DNA from: Saccharofermentans sp.
GTDB taxonomy: Bacteria > Bacillota > Clostridia > Saccharofermentanales > Saccharofermentanaceae
DNA length: 64,000 nucleotides
Direction: 5' to 3'
Assembly (NCBI GenBank): GCA_016292135.1
Contig: JAEFAZ010000009.1
Coordinates: forward strand, 1 to 64,000
The notes under the pieces were generated by a model. It had not been told where the DNA came from, did not search any database, and was given only the letters and a program-made list of their open reading frames with translations. Every line of letters begins with the position of its first letter. The first letter of the stretch is position 1. The position numbers were made by a program, and so were the translations under genes. This document shows positions 10,301 to 17,061 of the stretch, in pieces.

Positions 10301-10819
10301 CGAGAACTCACCGGGTTCTGATACACCCGTTACTCTCTCGTATCCGATGAAAGACAGGTAGGAAGTCATGTTCTCGATGCCGGGCGTATCACCCTTGCGG
10401 ATGGTCTTTATCCTTCCCTCAACAAGGCTTACCGCCTCCATCTTGTTGATGAGGGCGCCGGCACATATGACGGCCGCATCCGTATCGGCAGCAAGGATCC
10501 TTGCAGCGGTCGCTGCCCTGTCCATGCCCGAATCCCTCGAACTTGCAACAGCCGAGATGAGAGACAGTTCCGAAGGCATGAGGATATCTGCTTTCTTTCC
10601 CGTGAATGCCTGTATGGATCCTGCTATGAGACCTGCCCTTACAGGGTCTGCAGTGATGACGGCAGGGATCTTGCCCGCTCTGGCCGCGAGGGCAGCGATA
10701 AGGTATCCCTTCTGCTCTTCCGCGCATCCGGATATGTTAAGATGGCGCTTTGCTAAAGCGCCGTCAAAGGCTTCACATAAAGCCTTGTCGTTGCTGATTG
10801 ATTTAAGCAGATCTTTCAC
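7301..10819 (-). CDS. mfd: Transcription-repair coupling factor
   Basis: 1172 residues, matching full-length Mfd (about 1150-1180). It removes stalled RNA polymerase at lesions and recruits UvrA. Domains in order: a UvrB-like N-terminal module (to about 330); a CarD-like RNA-polymerase-interaction domain (about 483-556, PGDLVVHDDYGIGRYEG); a RecG-like motor with Walker A GDVGFGKTEVA near 640 and a DEEQ box near 743; and a C-terminal TRCF domain. It starts at GTG, overlapping the pth stop as GTGA with no clear SD, so translational coupling is likely. It is the last protein gene of the glmU-pth-mfd run. Confidence 0.97.
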   Translation of the reverse strand: MKDLLKSISNDKALCEAFDGALAKRHLNISGCAEEQKGYLIAALAARAGKIPAVITADPVRAGLIAGSIQAFTGKKADILMPSELSLISAVASSRDSGMDRAATAARILAADTDAAVICAGALINKMEAVSLVEGRIKTIRKGDTPGIENMTSYLSFIGYERVTGVSEPGEFSVRGDIIDVFVPGDESAVRIDFWDDEVEQIKALDTDSQRSAGEIEELVIYPATEFCFETSIRHELTSRIEDAVEKDISGMNLKSDTAAKAAKVLKHTGMSDCTLIENGMRVSGLARWIGILLDEPASVLDYIDHSGRFLIFVDELPMVDSRMRSYAAEYSARCAESYEVGLAPSTSPSAMFAIPKITKALDMGHHTVSLAVLGGSGGFAGGIRCDITGYPAEIYNGRDPEFASRYKEAARKGERDIVIMLKGEERISAFMDRMAEQDCYPAVIDAALPAGFVYPEAGIEVYSGQELFGNTRKVKSRSSNKRVTFFDDIKPGDLVVHDDYGIGRYEGLVNLKVGEGKKDYLKICYDGEEVLYILPENINILQKYVGPEGRTPKLSHIGSRDWERARSRAQKSIKKIAYDLLKIYASRSVNKGYSALPDGKEQKEFEAEFPYAETEDQLIAASEIKKDMESSRPMDRLLCGDVGFGKTEVAFRAIFKSVMSGGQVIMLAPTTLLAQQHYDNFIERIGDVPINVVLLSRFVPAAQIKKNLADIESGKADVIIGTHRVLSDDVKPRNLELLVVDEEQRFGVNHKEKIKAHKSRVDVLTLTATPIPRTLHMSLSGIRDISVIEQAPFNRRAVQTYVMEYNEDIIVQACLREIGRGGQIFWLHNKTSDIDRVAEDIRKLIPGARVTFAHGQMNEAQMSSTVRDFIKGKYDILVCTTIIENGVDMPNVNTLIVDDSDRFGLSQLYQLKGRVGRSDRQAYAYFTYSKEIMNETAVKRLEAIREFTELGSGIKIAMRDLEVRGAGSLLGAEQHGQMNEIGYELYSRMLDEEVRALREGGDVPDEADRKAEEIRVEIECDAYIPASYISDETGRMVAYRRIADIRDMKAYNELTEELADRYGPPVPEIYLLAGVSYIRHASSACGFNKVVFKGNMVKLFYRTSDSIDMEAIAAVMSSPDFAARVRIVTTADTYLSYEASSAVPADAVGEVVKLLELMSPKEEKETPSNLR

Positions 10820-11394
10820 TTTGCGCTGACTTTACCGTCACTGATGATCTTTTCGACCGAATCACAAGCTGATCCGAACGAATCGAAAACTTCTTTTCTC
10901 ATGTCCTGCGGAACCTCCGACAGAACGTAATCCACAAGATCCCAGTGCTCGGGCACGGGACCGGTCCCGATCCTTACGCGGGGGAAGATCTCCGTTCCCA
11001 TGTAGTGGATCACGGACTTCATTCCGTTATGTGTTCCGGCAGAACCCTTATCCCTTACGCGGATCTTGCCGCGGGCAATGTCGATATCGTCGTAGACCAC
11101 GATAACGTGCGAGGGATCCGCCTTGAAGAACTTGGCGGCCTGGGCAATGCTGATGCCGGAGTTGTTCATGTAGGTCAGGGGCTCTAAGATGATGACATCC
11201 TCACCGTTGATCTTGCCCTTGCCGTATCTGCCGTCGAACTTGGTCTTCGATATGGAGATACCGTGGCGCTCTGCAAGTAATTCCACGGCAAGATAACCCA
11301 TGTTATGCCATGTGTAGGCATACTCCTTACCGGGGTTTCCGAGGCCTGCTATGATCCAGGTGCTGCCCTTCTTGGAACCGTTAAACTTCAACAC
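10816..11394 (-). CDS. pth: Peptidyl-tRNA hydrolase
   Basis: 192 residues, the usual size. It cleaves peptidyl-tRNA released from stalled ribosomes. The motif IAGLGNPGKEY carries the conserved Asn, WHNMGY the catalytic His, and YDDIDIARGKIR the conserved Asp; GSAGTHNGMKS follows. It starts at GTG overlapping the end of glmU by 14 bases, with a weak AAGAGA upstream, and its stop overlaps the mfd start. The arrangement argues for a coupled operon. Confidence 0.95.
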   Translation of the reverse strand: MLKFNGSKKGSTWIIAGLGNPGKEYAYTWHNMGYLAVELLAERHGISISKTKFDGRYGKGKINGEDVIILEPLTYMNNSGISIAQAAKFFKADPSHVIVVYDDIDIARGKIRVRDKGSAGTHNGMKSVIHYMGTEIFPRVRIGTGPVPEHWDLVDYVLSEVPQDMRKEVFDSFGSACDSVEKIISDGKVSAK

Positions 11395-12793
11395 GTCTCT
11401 TGTCGTCCAATCTGATGTAGTTCTCGCCTCTCATGCGGGACTTCTTGGCGACCCATTCATCCTTGTTGACCTGCTTGGATCTTCCGATACCGAGGCCTAA
11501 AGCCGGAACATCGTTGGTGATGGTGGAACCTGCGGCGATATAGCTGTCCTTGCCCAAAACAACGGAAGAAAGAATGTTGGAATTTCCTCCGATGAAGACG
11601 TTGTCTTCGATCGTACAGCCCTTCTTGTCCTGACCGTCGAAGTTACATGTGACAGTACCGCATCCGAAGTTGACGTTCCTTCCGACATTCGAATCGCCGA
11701 TATAGGTAAGGTGTCTTGCTCTCGTATATTCTCCTACGGAAGAATTCTTGATCTCGACATATGCGCCGAAAGTAACGTGATCTCCGATAACGGTATCGGG
11801 CCTGATGTGGGTATAAGGTCCTATTCTGCAGTCCTGTCCTATCGTGCACTGGGTCGCGATCGAGTTATCGATGACAGTGCCGTCTCCGACCGTTACGCAG
11901 TCAAGTCTCGTGTAATCTCCGATCATGCAGTCTGAACCGATCTTGGTATCACCCATCAGGGCTGAGCCCGGAAGGATGACCGTGTCGGGACCGATCTCAA
12001 CGGCGTAGTGGATCCATGTGGTATCGGGATCGACGATCTGAACGCCGTTTAACATATGCCTGCGTACGATCCTCTGGTTCATTATCTTCTGTGCTTCGGA
12101 AAGCTGGATACAGTCGTTGACTCCCCTTGTGTCGTCGAAGTCACATACGACTGCACCGATCTTATAACCGTCGCCGATAAGGATGCCGATGGTATCCGTC
12201 AGATAGTATTCCTTCTGTGAATTGGAAGCTCCTAGCCTGCCGAGGGATGACAGGAGCAAGGGAGTCTTGAACACATACATGGAGGAGTTGATCTCCTTGA
12301 TCTTCCTCTGCTCTTCAGTTGCATCCTTATGTTCGACGATGCACTGAACGTGGCCTTCCTCATCCCTGACGATCCTTCCGTATCCCGTGGGATCGTCAGC
12401 TATTGCAGTGATGATGACACAGGCGTAGCTCTTGGATTCCATCTCATCGATAGCGCGCCTTAAGGTATCGGGCGATACCATAGGGCTGTCGCCGGGAAGT
12501 ACGATCACGTATCCGTCACGGCCTTCGAGGAAGGTCTGGGCCTGCATGACGGCATGTCCCGTTCCGAGTCTCTGCTCCTGGAATGCGTATACAACATCCT
12601 CTCCCAGGATATCCCTTATCTCTTCCTGCCGGTCTCCGACTATATATGCCTGCTCGGTGCATCCTATCTCATAGAGTGCATCGGCCACCCACTTGATGAT
12701 GGGCTTGCCTGCAACTTTGAATACAACTTTAGAGTGCTTGGACTTCATTCTTGTGCTGTTACCAGCCGCCATAACAACAGAACAGATCTCCAT
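11381..12793 (-). CDS. glmU: Bifunctional UDP-N-acetylglucosamine pyrophosphorylase / glucosamine-1-phosphate acetyltransferase
   Basis: Makes UDP-GlcNAc for peptidoglycan and wall polymers. The N-terminal uridylyltransferase has MAAGNSTRMKSKHSK, a variant of the LAAGxGTRMxS nucleotide-binding loop. The C-terminal left-handed beta-helix consists of hexapeptide repeats with HIRPDTVIGDHVTFGAYVEIKN, split in the sequence as HIRPD and GAYVEIKNS. The frame is open 33 codons further upstream. The ATG at 12793 is chosen because GGAG lies nine bases before it, giving 470 residues, close to the family norm of about 457. It heads the pth-mfd run. Confidence 0.96.
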   Translation of the reverse strand: MEICSVVMAAGNSTRMKSKHSKVVFKVAGKPIIKWVADALYEIGCTEQAYIVGDRQEEIRDILGEDVVYAFQEQRLGTGHAVMQAQTFLEGRDGYVIVLPGDSPMVSPDTLRRAIDEMESKSYACVIITAIADDPTGYGRIVRDEEGHVQCIVEHKDATEEQRKIKEINSSMYVFKTPLLLSSLGRLGASNSQKEYYLTDTIGILIGDGYKIGAVVCDFDDTRGVNDCIQLSEAQKIMNQRIVRRHMLNGVQIVDPDTTWIHYAVEIGPDTVILPGSALMGDTKIGSDCMIGDYTRLDCVTVGDGTVIDNSIATQCTIGQDCRIGPYTHIRPDTVIGDHVTFGAYVEIKNSSVGEYTRARHLTYIGDSNVGRNVNFGCGTVTCNFDGQDKKGCTIEDNVFIGGNSNILSSVVLGKDSYIAAGSTITNDVPALGLGIGRSKQVNKDEWVAKKSRMRGENYIRLDDKRRVEV

Positions 12794-12914
12794 TTGTTTC
12801 ATCTCCGTTAATACTTTTACTTTTGGGTTACGCATTGGGTTGCGCCGACTTATTATAGCAAATTTAATATTATAATAAACAGCAATTATCAAGATTAGTT
12901 TCCGGAGGACCGTT

Positions 12915-13796
12915 TTGAGTAAAAAGTACGGACGTTATTTTACGAGACTCGTAACACTTCTCTGCCTGCTCTTCGCAACGGCAGTATTCACTATCTATGC
13001 CAACAGCCTTCAGGGCAAGCTCCCTTCAGGCAATGTCAAGGCGGACGTGATGCCTTCCGATCAGCTTGCGACGGAAACAACGGTCCCGACTACCGCAACG
13101 GCCACGGAGACGACTCCCGAGACAACGCCGGAACCGACTCCCACACCGGAGCCCGACTATGTCGAGCCCATAATGAAGGAAGCCTGGTATAACGGCTATT
13201 CCGATCCGAGATCAGTCCGCGCCGAGATCGTCGTTCCCGACGGCTCCGTGACGGTCCTTGTCAACAAGTACTACACGCTCACCGAAGATTACGAGCCCGA
13301 TGATCTCGTTAATCCCAAGCACGCAGGCGAGCAGAAGCTCCGCAAGGAGGCTGCCGAAGCATACGAGAAGATGTACGATGCCTGCAAGGAAGCAACAGGT
13401 CAGGGCATATATCTCATATCCGGATACAGGAGCTTTTCGCTTCAGAAGACCCTCTTCACGCGTTCCATGAACAAGCGCAGCCTGGCCTTCGCCTGCAAGC
13501 GCAATGCATATCAGGGAAGATCGGAGCACCAGCTGGGACTCGCAATGGACATAAGTCCCGAAGGCTCCACGGTAATATCTGACGATTTCGGAAAGACTAA
13601 AGTCGGTAAATGGGTAGACGAACACTGTCACGAATACGGCTTCATCCGCCGCTTCCAGGGACAGTGGTCGGATGAGACAGGTTACGACAACGAGGCTTGG
13701 CACTACCGTTATGTCGGAGTCGAACTCGCGACCTATCTTACCGAGCATGACATGTCCCTTGAGGCCTACTACGACAAGTGCCAGGTTAAGCCATGA
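12915..13796 (+). CDS. D-alanyl-D-alanine carboxypeptidase, VanY/M15B family
   Basis: 293 residues. A membrane segment (about 10-29) is followed by a Thr/Pro-rich spacer (TPEPTPTPEP near 75-80) and an extracellular M15 zinc peptidase. The motifs are SGYRSFSLQ, SEHQLGLAMDIS (zinc ligands His and Asp) and EAWHYRYVG (catalytic Glu and zinc His). It would trim the terminal D-Ala of muropeptides. It starts at TTG with GGAGG eight bases upstream. No vancomycin-resistance genes are nearby, so a housekeeping wall role is more likely. Confidence 0.9.
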   Translation: MSKKYGRYFTRLVTLLCLLFATAVFTIYANSLQGKLPSGNVKADVMPSDQLATETTVPTTATATETTPETTPEPTPTPEPDYVEPIMKEAWYNGYSDPRSVRAEIVVPDGSVTVLVNKYYTLTEDYEPDDLVNPKHAGEQKLRKEAAEAYEKMYDACKEATGQGIYLISGYRSFSLQKTLFTRSMNKRSLAFACKRNAYQGRSEHQLGLAMDISPEGSTVISDDFGKTKVGKWVDEHCHEYGFIRRFQGQWSDETGYDNEAWHYRYVGVELATYLTEHDMSLEAYYDKCQVKP

Positions 13797-13836
13797 TCCT
13801 GTTTCTTCTGGTGACTTTCATATTGTCGAAAATTCT

Positions 13837-13867
13837 TTGATGCAATTATTAATTGCTGTGTTATAAT
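13837..13867 (+). promoter_or_regulatory. Candidate promoter of the FMN-riboswitch/ribU transcript
   Basis: A perfect TATAAT at 13862-13867 lies about 32 bases before the riboswitch. TTGATG at 13837-13842 is a possible -35, though the 19-base spacing is longer than ideal. Confidence 0.5.
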
Positions 13868-13898
13868 ACCCATCGGTCAGCGGTGCTGACCTGTTGAA

Positions 13899-14022
13899 TT
13901 CCAAGGCGGGGCGCAATTCCCCGACCGGCGGTGATGTCCTACGGGACTAAGCCCGCAACCCTTGCAAAGTCAAGGCTGATGCAGTGAGAACCTGCAGCCG
14001 ACGGTACAGTCCGGATGAAAGG
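13899..14022 (+). ncRNA. FMN riboswitch (RFN element)
   Basis: Contains the conserved RFN blocks in order: GGGGCGCAATTCCCCGACCG, GGCGGTGAT, ACTAAGCCCGC, a variable arm (CCTTGCAAAGTCAAGG), CTGATGCAGTGAGAA and ACGGTACAGTCCGGATGAAAG. It lies directly before the SD of ribU. FMN binding is expected to repress riboflavin uptake, probably by hiding the SD, since AAGGAG directly abuts the aptamer end and no separate terminator is visible. Confidence 0.95.
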
Positions 14023-14033
14023 AGATGATATAT

Positions 14034-14654
14034 ATGGAATCCAAACGTAAACCTTTTCTTATCAAGCTCGCGGTCACTGCCGTTCTTACGGCCATGGCAA
14101 CTGTTCTCATGTACTATGAGGTACCCCTGCCCTTAATGCCGCCCTTCCTGAAGTTCGACTTCTCCGAGATCCCCGTTGTCATCGGATCCTTTGCGATAGG
14201 ACCCGTCTGGGGCGTGGTCATCGAACTTCTGAAGAACCTGATCCACCTTCCCATGACACAGACGGCCGGTATCGGTGAGATGAGCAACTTCATCACGGGC
14301 AGCATCTTCGTTGTGACGGCAGGTCTGATCTACAACAAGTTCCACTCCAAGCCGGGAGTCGTCCTCTCCACCGGAGTTGCCACTGTCGTTCTTGCTCTGG
14401 CCGGGATCCCGCTCAACGCATTCGTTACTCTTCCCCTCTATGCCAACGTACTGGGTTTCTCAACGGAAGCGATCGTAGGGATGAGCCGGGCAGTGAACCC
14501 CCTCATCACAGACAAGTGGAGCCTGATCATGTGGGGCTTCGTACCCTTCAATCTCTTCAAGGGCATCATCGTCACGGTATTGACATTCATCCTTTCCTTC
14601 CCTCTTACAAGGCCTCTGAGAGCCATAAGGAGGAAAGCCGGACTTAAGACATAA
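14034..14654 (+). CDS. ribU: Riboflavin ECF transporter S component
   Basis: 206-residue integral membrane protein with about six helices. It binds riboflavin and pairs with a shared ECF energising module (EcfA, EcfA', EcfT) encoded elsewhere. The motif KFDFSEIPVVIGSFAIGP is typical of RibU. The ATG at 14034 is chosen over the in-frame ATG at 14025, which touches the SD; AAGGAG is nine bases before 14034. Control by the FMN riboswitch supports the substrate. Confidence 0.93.
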   Translation: MESKRKPFLIKLAVTAVLTAMATVLMYYEVPLPLMPPFLKFDFSEIPVVIGSFAIGPVWGVVIELLKNLIHLPMTQTAGIGEMSNFITGSIFVVTAGLIYNKFHSKPGVVLSTGVATVVLALAGIPLNAFVTLPLYANVLGFSTEAIVGMSRAVNPLITDKWSLIMWGFVPFNLFKGIIVTVLTFILSFPLTRPLRAIRRKAGLKT

Positions 14655-14696
14655 AGCCTTATTCCGTTAAGTTTGTAACACTGTTATAAATCAAAT

Positions 14697-14747
14697 AACC
14701 CCTGTTGTGATATAATCTTCGGGTAATATATCACACGGGGGTTTTTT
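14697..14747 (+). terminator. Terminator of ribU overlapping ttdA promoter and SD
   Basis: A 17-18 base stem with one bulge pairs 14697-14714 (AACCCCTGTTGTGATATA) with 14727-14743 (TATATCACACGGGGGTT). The T6 tract ends right at the ttdA ATG. A TATAAT hexamer (14711-14716) sits in the left arm and the GGGGG of the right arm is the only SD for ttdA. Confidence 0.8.
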
Positions 14748-15650
14748 ATGGCTTACGATACTGTAAAATGTGAAGAACTTTCCGAGCTTTTGTCGGCTTT
14801 CATATGTCATGCATCCGGACACCTTCCGGACGATGTAAAGGCAAAGCTTTCGGAACTGGCAGGGATCGAGGATGAAGGATTTGCTCCTGCCATCTACAAC
14901 GTTATGAAGAAGAATATGGAACTGGCTGATGAGTTGGGACGCCCCTCCTGTCAGGACACCGGTATCCCCCAGTTCTTTGTCAGAGCCGGAACAAAATGGC
15001 CTTACCTTGATGAGATCGAACCGGCTCTCATAGAAGCAGTTAAGAAGGCTACCGACAGGGCTCCTTTGAGACACAATGCAGTAGAAGTCTTTGACGAATA
15101 TAACACCGGCAACAACATCGGTCACAGGGTGCCCTGGATCGATTGGGAACTCGTATCCGGTTCGGACAGACTGGAAGTCTATTTCTACATGGCAGGCGGC
15201 GGATGTTCACTGCCCGGCATGGCTAAGGTCTTAATGCCCCTTGAAGGATACGACGGCATCGCAAGACTCGTTTTCGACCAGATGACTTCATACGGTGTCA
15301 ACGCCTGCCCTCCCTGCCTCGTGGGCATCGGTATCGCAGGTTCCGCAGAGGTCGCAGCCAAGCTCTCCAAGAAGGCTCTCCTGAGACCCGTGGGATCCCA
15401 TAACCCCAACCCCAAAGCAGCAAAGATGGAAGACGACATCTGTGAAGGTCTTAACAAGATCGGCCTGGGTCCCGGCGGATTCGGCGGCAAGATGAGCGTC
15501 ATGGGCGTCAACATCGAGCAGGCTGCAAGACACCCCGCAACACTTGCGATGGGTCTTTCGACGGCATGCTGGGCACACAGGCGCGCCCAGATCTCCATCG
15601 CTCCCGATCTTACTTACGAGTTTGTCACACACAAGGGGGTAACTTTATGA
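14748..15650 (+). CDS. ttdA: L(+)-tartrate dehydratase / class I fumarase-type, alpha subunit
   Basis: 300 residues. It is the iron-sulphur subunit of a two-component hydro-lyase that dehydrates L-tartrate to oxaloacetate or interconverts fumarate and malate. Cluster-binding cysteines are expected in RPSCQDTG, GGGCSLPG and STACWAHRR. Motifs APLRHNAVE, NACPPCLVGIGIAGS and HNPNPKAA match E. coli TtdA closely, which is why the tartrate name is given. Many Clostridia use such enzymes as fumarase, so the physiological substrate is open. The stop overlaps the ttdB start (ATGA). Confidence 0.88.
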   Translation: MAYDTVKCEELSELLSAFICHASGHLPDDVKAKLSELAGIEDEGFAPAIYNVMKKNMELADELGRPSCQDTGIPQFFVRAGTKWPYLDEIEPALIEAVKKATDRAPLRHNAVEVFDEYNTGNNIGHRVPWIDWELVSGSDRLEVYFYMAGGGCSLPGMAKVLMPLEGYDGIARLVFDQMTSYGVNACPPCLVGIGIAGSAEVAAKLSKKALLRPVGSHNPNPKAAKMEDDICEGLNKIGLGPGGFGGKMSVMGVNIEQAARHPATLAMGLSTACWAHRRAQISIAPDLTYEFVTHKGVTL

Positions 15651-16267
15651 GCGATTTCCATACATTCGAATTTACGACACCTCTTACAGATGAGGATATA
15701 AAGAAAGTACATATCGGTGATGTTATCTATCTGACCGGAGACGTAGTCACGGGCAGGGACGATGTCCACCACAGAGTAGTCAAGGACAACAGGGAAGTAC
15801 CCGTGGATCTTGCAGGCAAGGCCATCTTCCACGCGGGACCCATAATGAAGAAGATCTCCGATGATAAGTTCAAGGTCGTATCCGTCGGTCCCACGACTTC
15901 CATGAGAATGGAAAGCGCCGAAGCGGAGTTCCTTGCCAAGACCGGAGTCAAGATAATCATCGGCAAGGGCGGCATGGGTCCCAAGACCACACAGGGCTGT
16001 ATAGATAACTGTGCCGTACATACCATCTTCCCCGGAGGCTGCGCTGTCGTTGCTGCCGAGGAAGTAGTCGATGTCGAAGGCGTCGAGTGGGCTGATCTCG
16101 GCATGCCGGAAGCCATGTGGAAGCTCAAGGTCAAGGGCTTCGGTCCCCTTATCGTTTCCATCGATTCCTACGGCGGAAACCTCATCGAAGACAACAAGGT
16201 CCTTTTCAATCAGCGGAAAGAAAAAGCTCTCGAAGAGTTAAAGGGAAAACTCGATTTCCTTCACTGA
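15647..16267 (+). CDS. ttdB: L(+)-tartrate dehydratase / class I fumarase-type, beta subunit
   Basis: 206 residues, the size of E. coli TtdB. It is the partner of the upstream alpha subunit. Conserved blocks are GDVIYLTGDVVTGRD, GKAIFHAGPI, VGPTTSMRME, GKGGMGPKTTQGC and FGPLIVSIDSYGGN. The ATG at 15647 overlaps the ttdA stop and has AAGGGGG seven bases before it. The longer upstream open frame is read-through of the other frame. Together the pair would form the cytoplasmic alpha2beta2 [4Fe-4S] enzyme. Confidence 0.9.
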   Translation: MSDFHTFEFTTPLTDEDIKKVHIGDVIYLTGDVVTGRDDVHHRVVKDNREVPVDLAGKAIFHAGPIMKKISDDKFKVVSVGPTTSMRMESAEAEFLAKTGVKIIIGKGGMGPKTTQGCIDNCAVHTIFPGGCAVVAAEEVVDVEGVEWADLGMPEAMWKLKVKGFGPLIVSIDSYGGNLIEDNKVLFNQRKEKALEELKGKLDFLH

Positions 16268-16274
16268 TAAGAAC

Positions 16275-16964
16275 ATGGCATCCTTACCTTCTGCAGCGGA
16301 ATTAGCAAAAAGATACACAGGCTTCCTGTTCGATCTGGACGGGACGCTTTTGGATTCCATGAACGCCTGGGTAAAAGCGGATGAATCCTTTCTCGGAAGC
16401 CGCGGCTTCGAGGTCACTCCCGATTACACGGAATTCGTAAAGACCAATTCCGCCGAAAGATCTGCGGTCTACACGATCGAAAGATTCAATCTGGACATGA
16501 AGCCTGATGAAGTGATCGCAGAGTGGCTCGATTTCGTGAAGGAAGAATATGCACATAAGATAAGTCTCAAAGAGGGCGCAGCTGAATTCTTAAGACAGGC
16601 AGCCGAAGCGGGTATCAGGCTCGGCGCCGCAACGGCGCTCGACGAAGGCAACGCGCTGTCTGCGCTCAAGAACAACGGGATCTTCGATTACTTCGGAAAA
16701 GTATATACTTTATCCGAACATGATAAGGACCCGGACACCGGTTCGAACAAGACAAAACCTGACTTTTACCATGCTGCGGTGAAGGCCTGCGGGATCGAAG
16801 ACGAGCCGTCAAAGATACTTGTTTTCGATGATGTTCCGGATGCACTTAAAGCAGCAAAAAAAGCGGGCTTCGGAGTATGCGGAGTATACGATAAAGTCGG
16901 GACGGGGGACATAGCAAAACTGGACTTTTGCGACTACTCGATATTATCGTTTCCCATATCGTAA
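16275..16964 (+). CDS. HAD-family phosphatase (beta-phosphoglucomutase-like)
   Basis: 229 residues. HAD motif I is DLDGTLLDS (nucleophile and acid Asp), motif II is probably the Thr of AATALD, and motif IV is the VFDDV region. A helical cap between motifs I and II is typical of subfamily I. It starts seven bases after ttdB and is probably co-transcribed. The substrate is unknown; a link to tartrate or C4 metabolism is only contextual. Confidence 0.8.
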   Translation: MASLPSAAELAKRYTGFLFDLDGTLLDSMNAWVKADESFLGSRGFEVTPDYTEFVKTNSAERSAVYTIERFNLDMKPDEVIAEWLDFVKEEYAHKISLKEGAAEFLRQAAEAGIRLGAATALDEGNALSALKNNGIFDYFGKVYTLSEHDKDPDTGSNKTKPDFYHAAVKACGIEDEPSKILVFDDVPDALKAAKKAGFGVCGVYDKVGTGDIAKLDFCDYSILSFPIS

Positions 16965-17061
16965 TGTTTTATTATTGCTTCATTAATATTTTTGCAAAAT
17001 ATACCTGTGATAATATTATTGGGGGTTATCCTTAAAGATCGTATCGGAGGATTTAAAAGGA

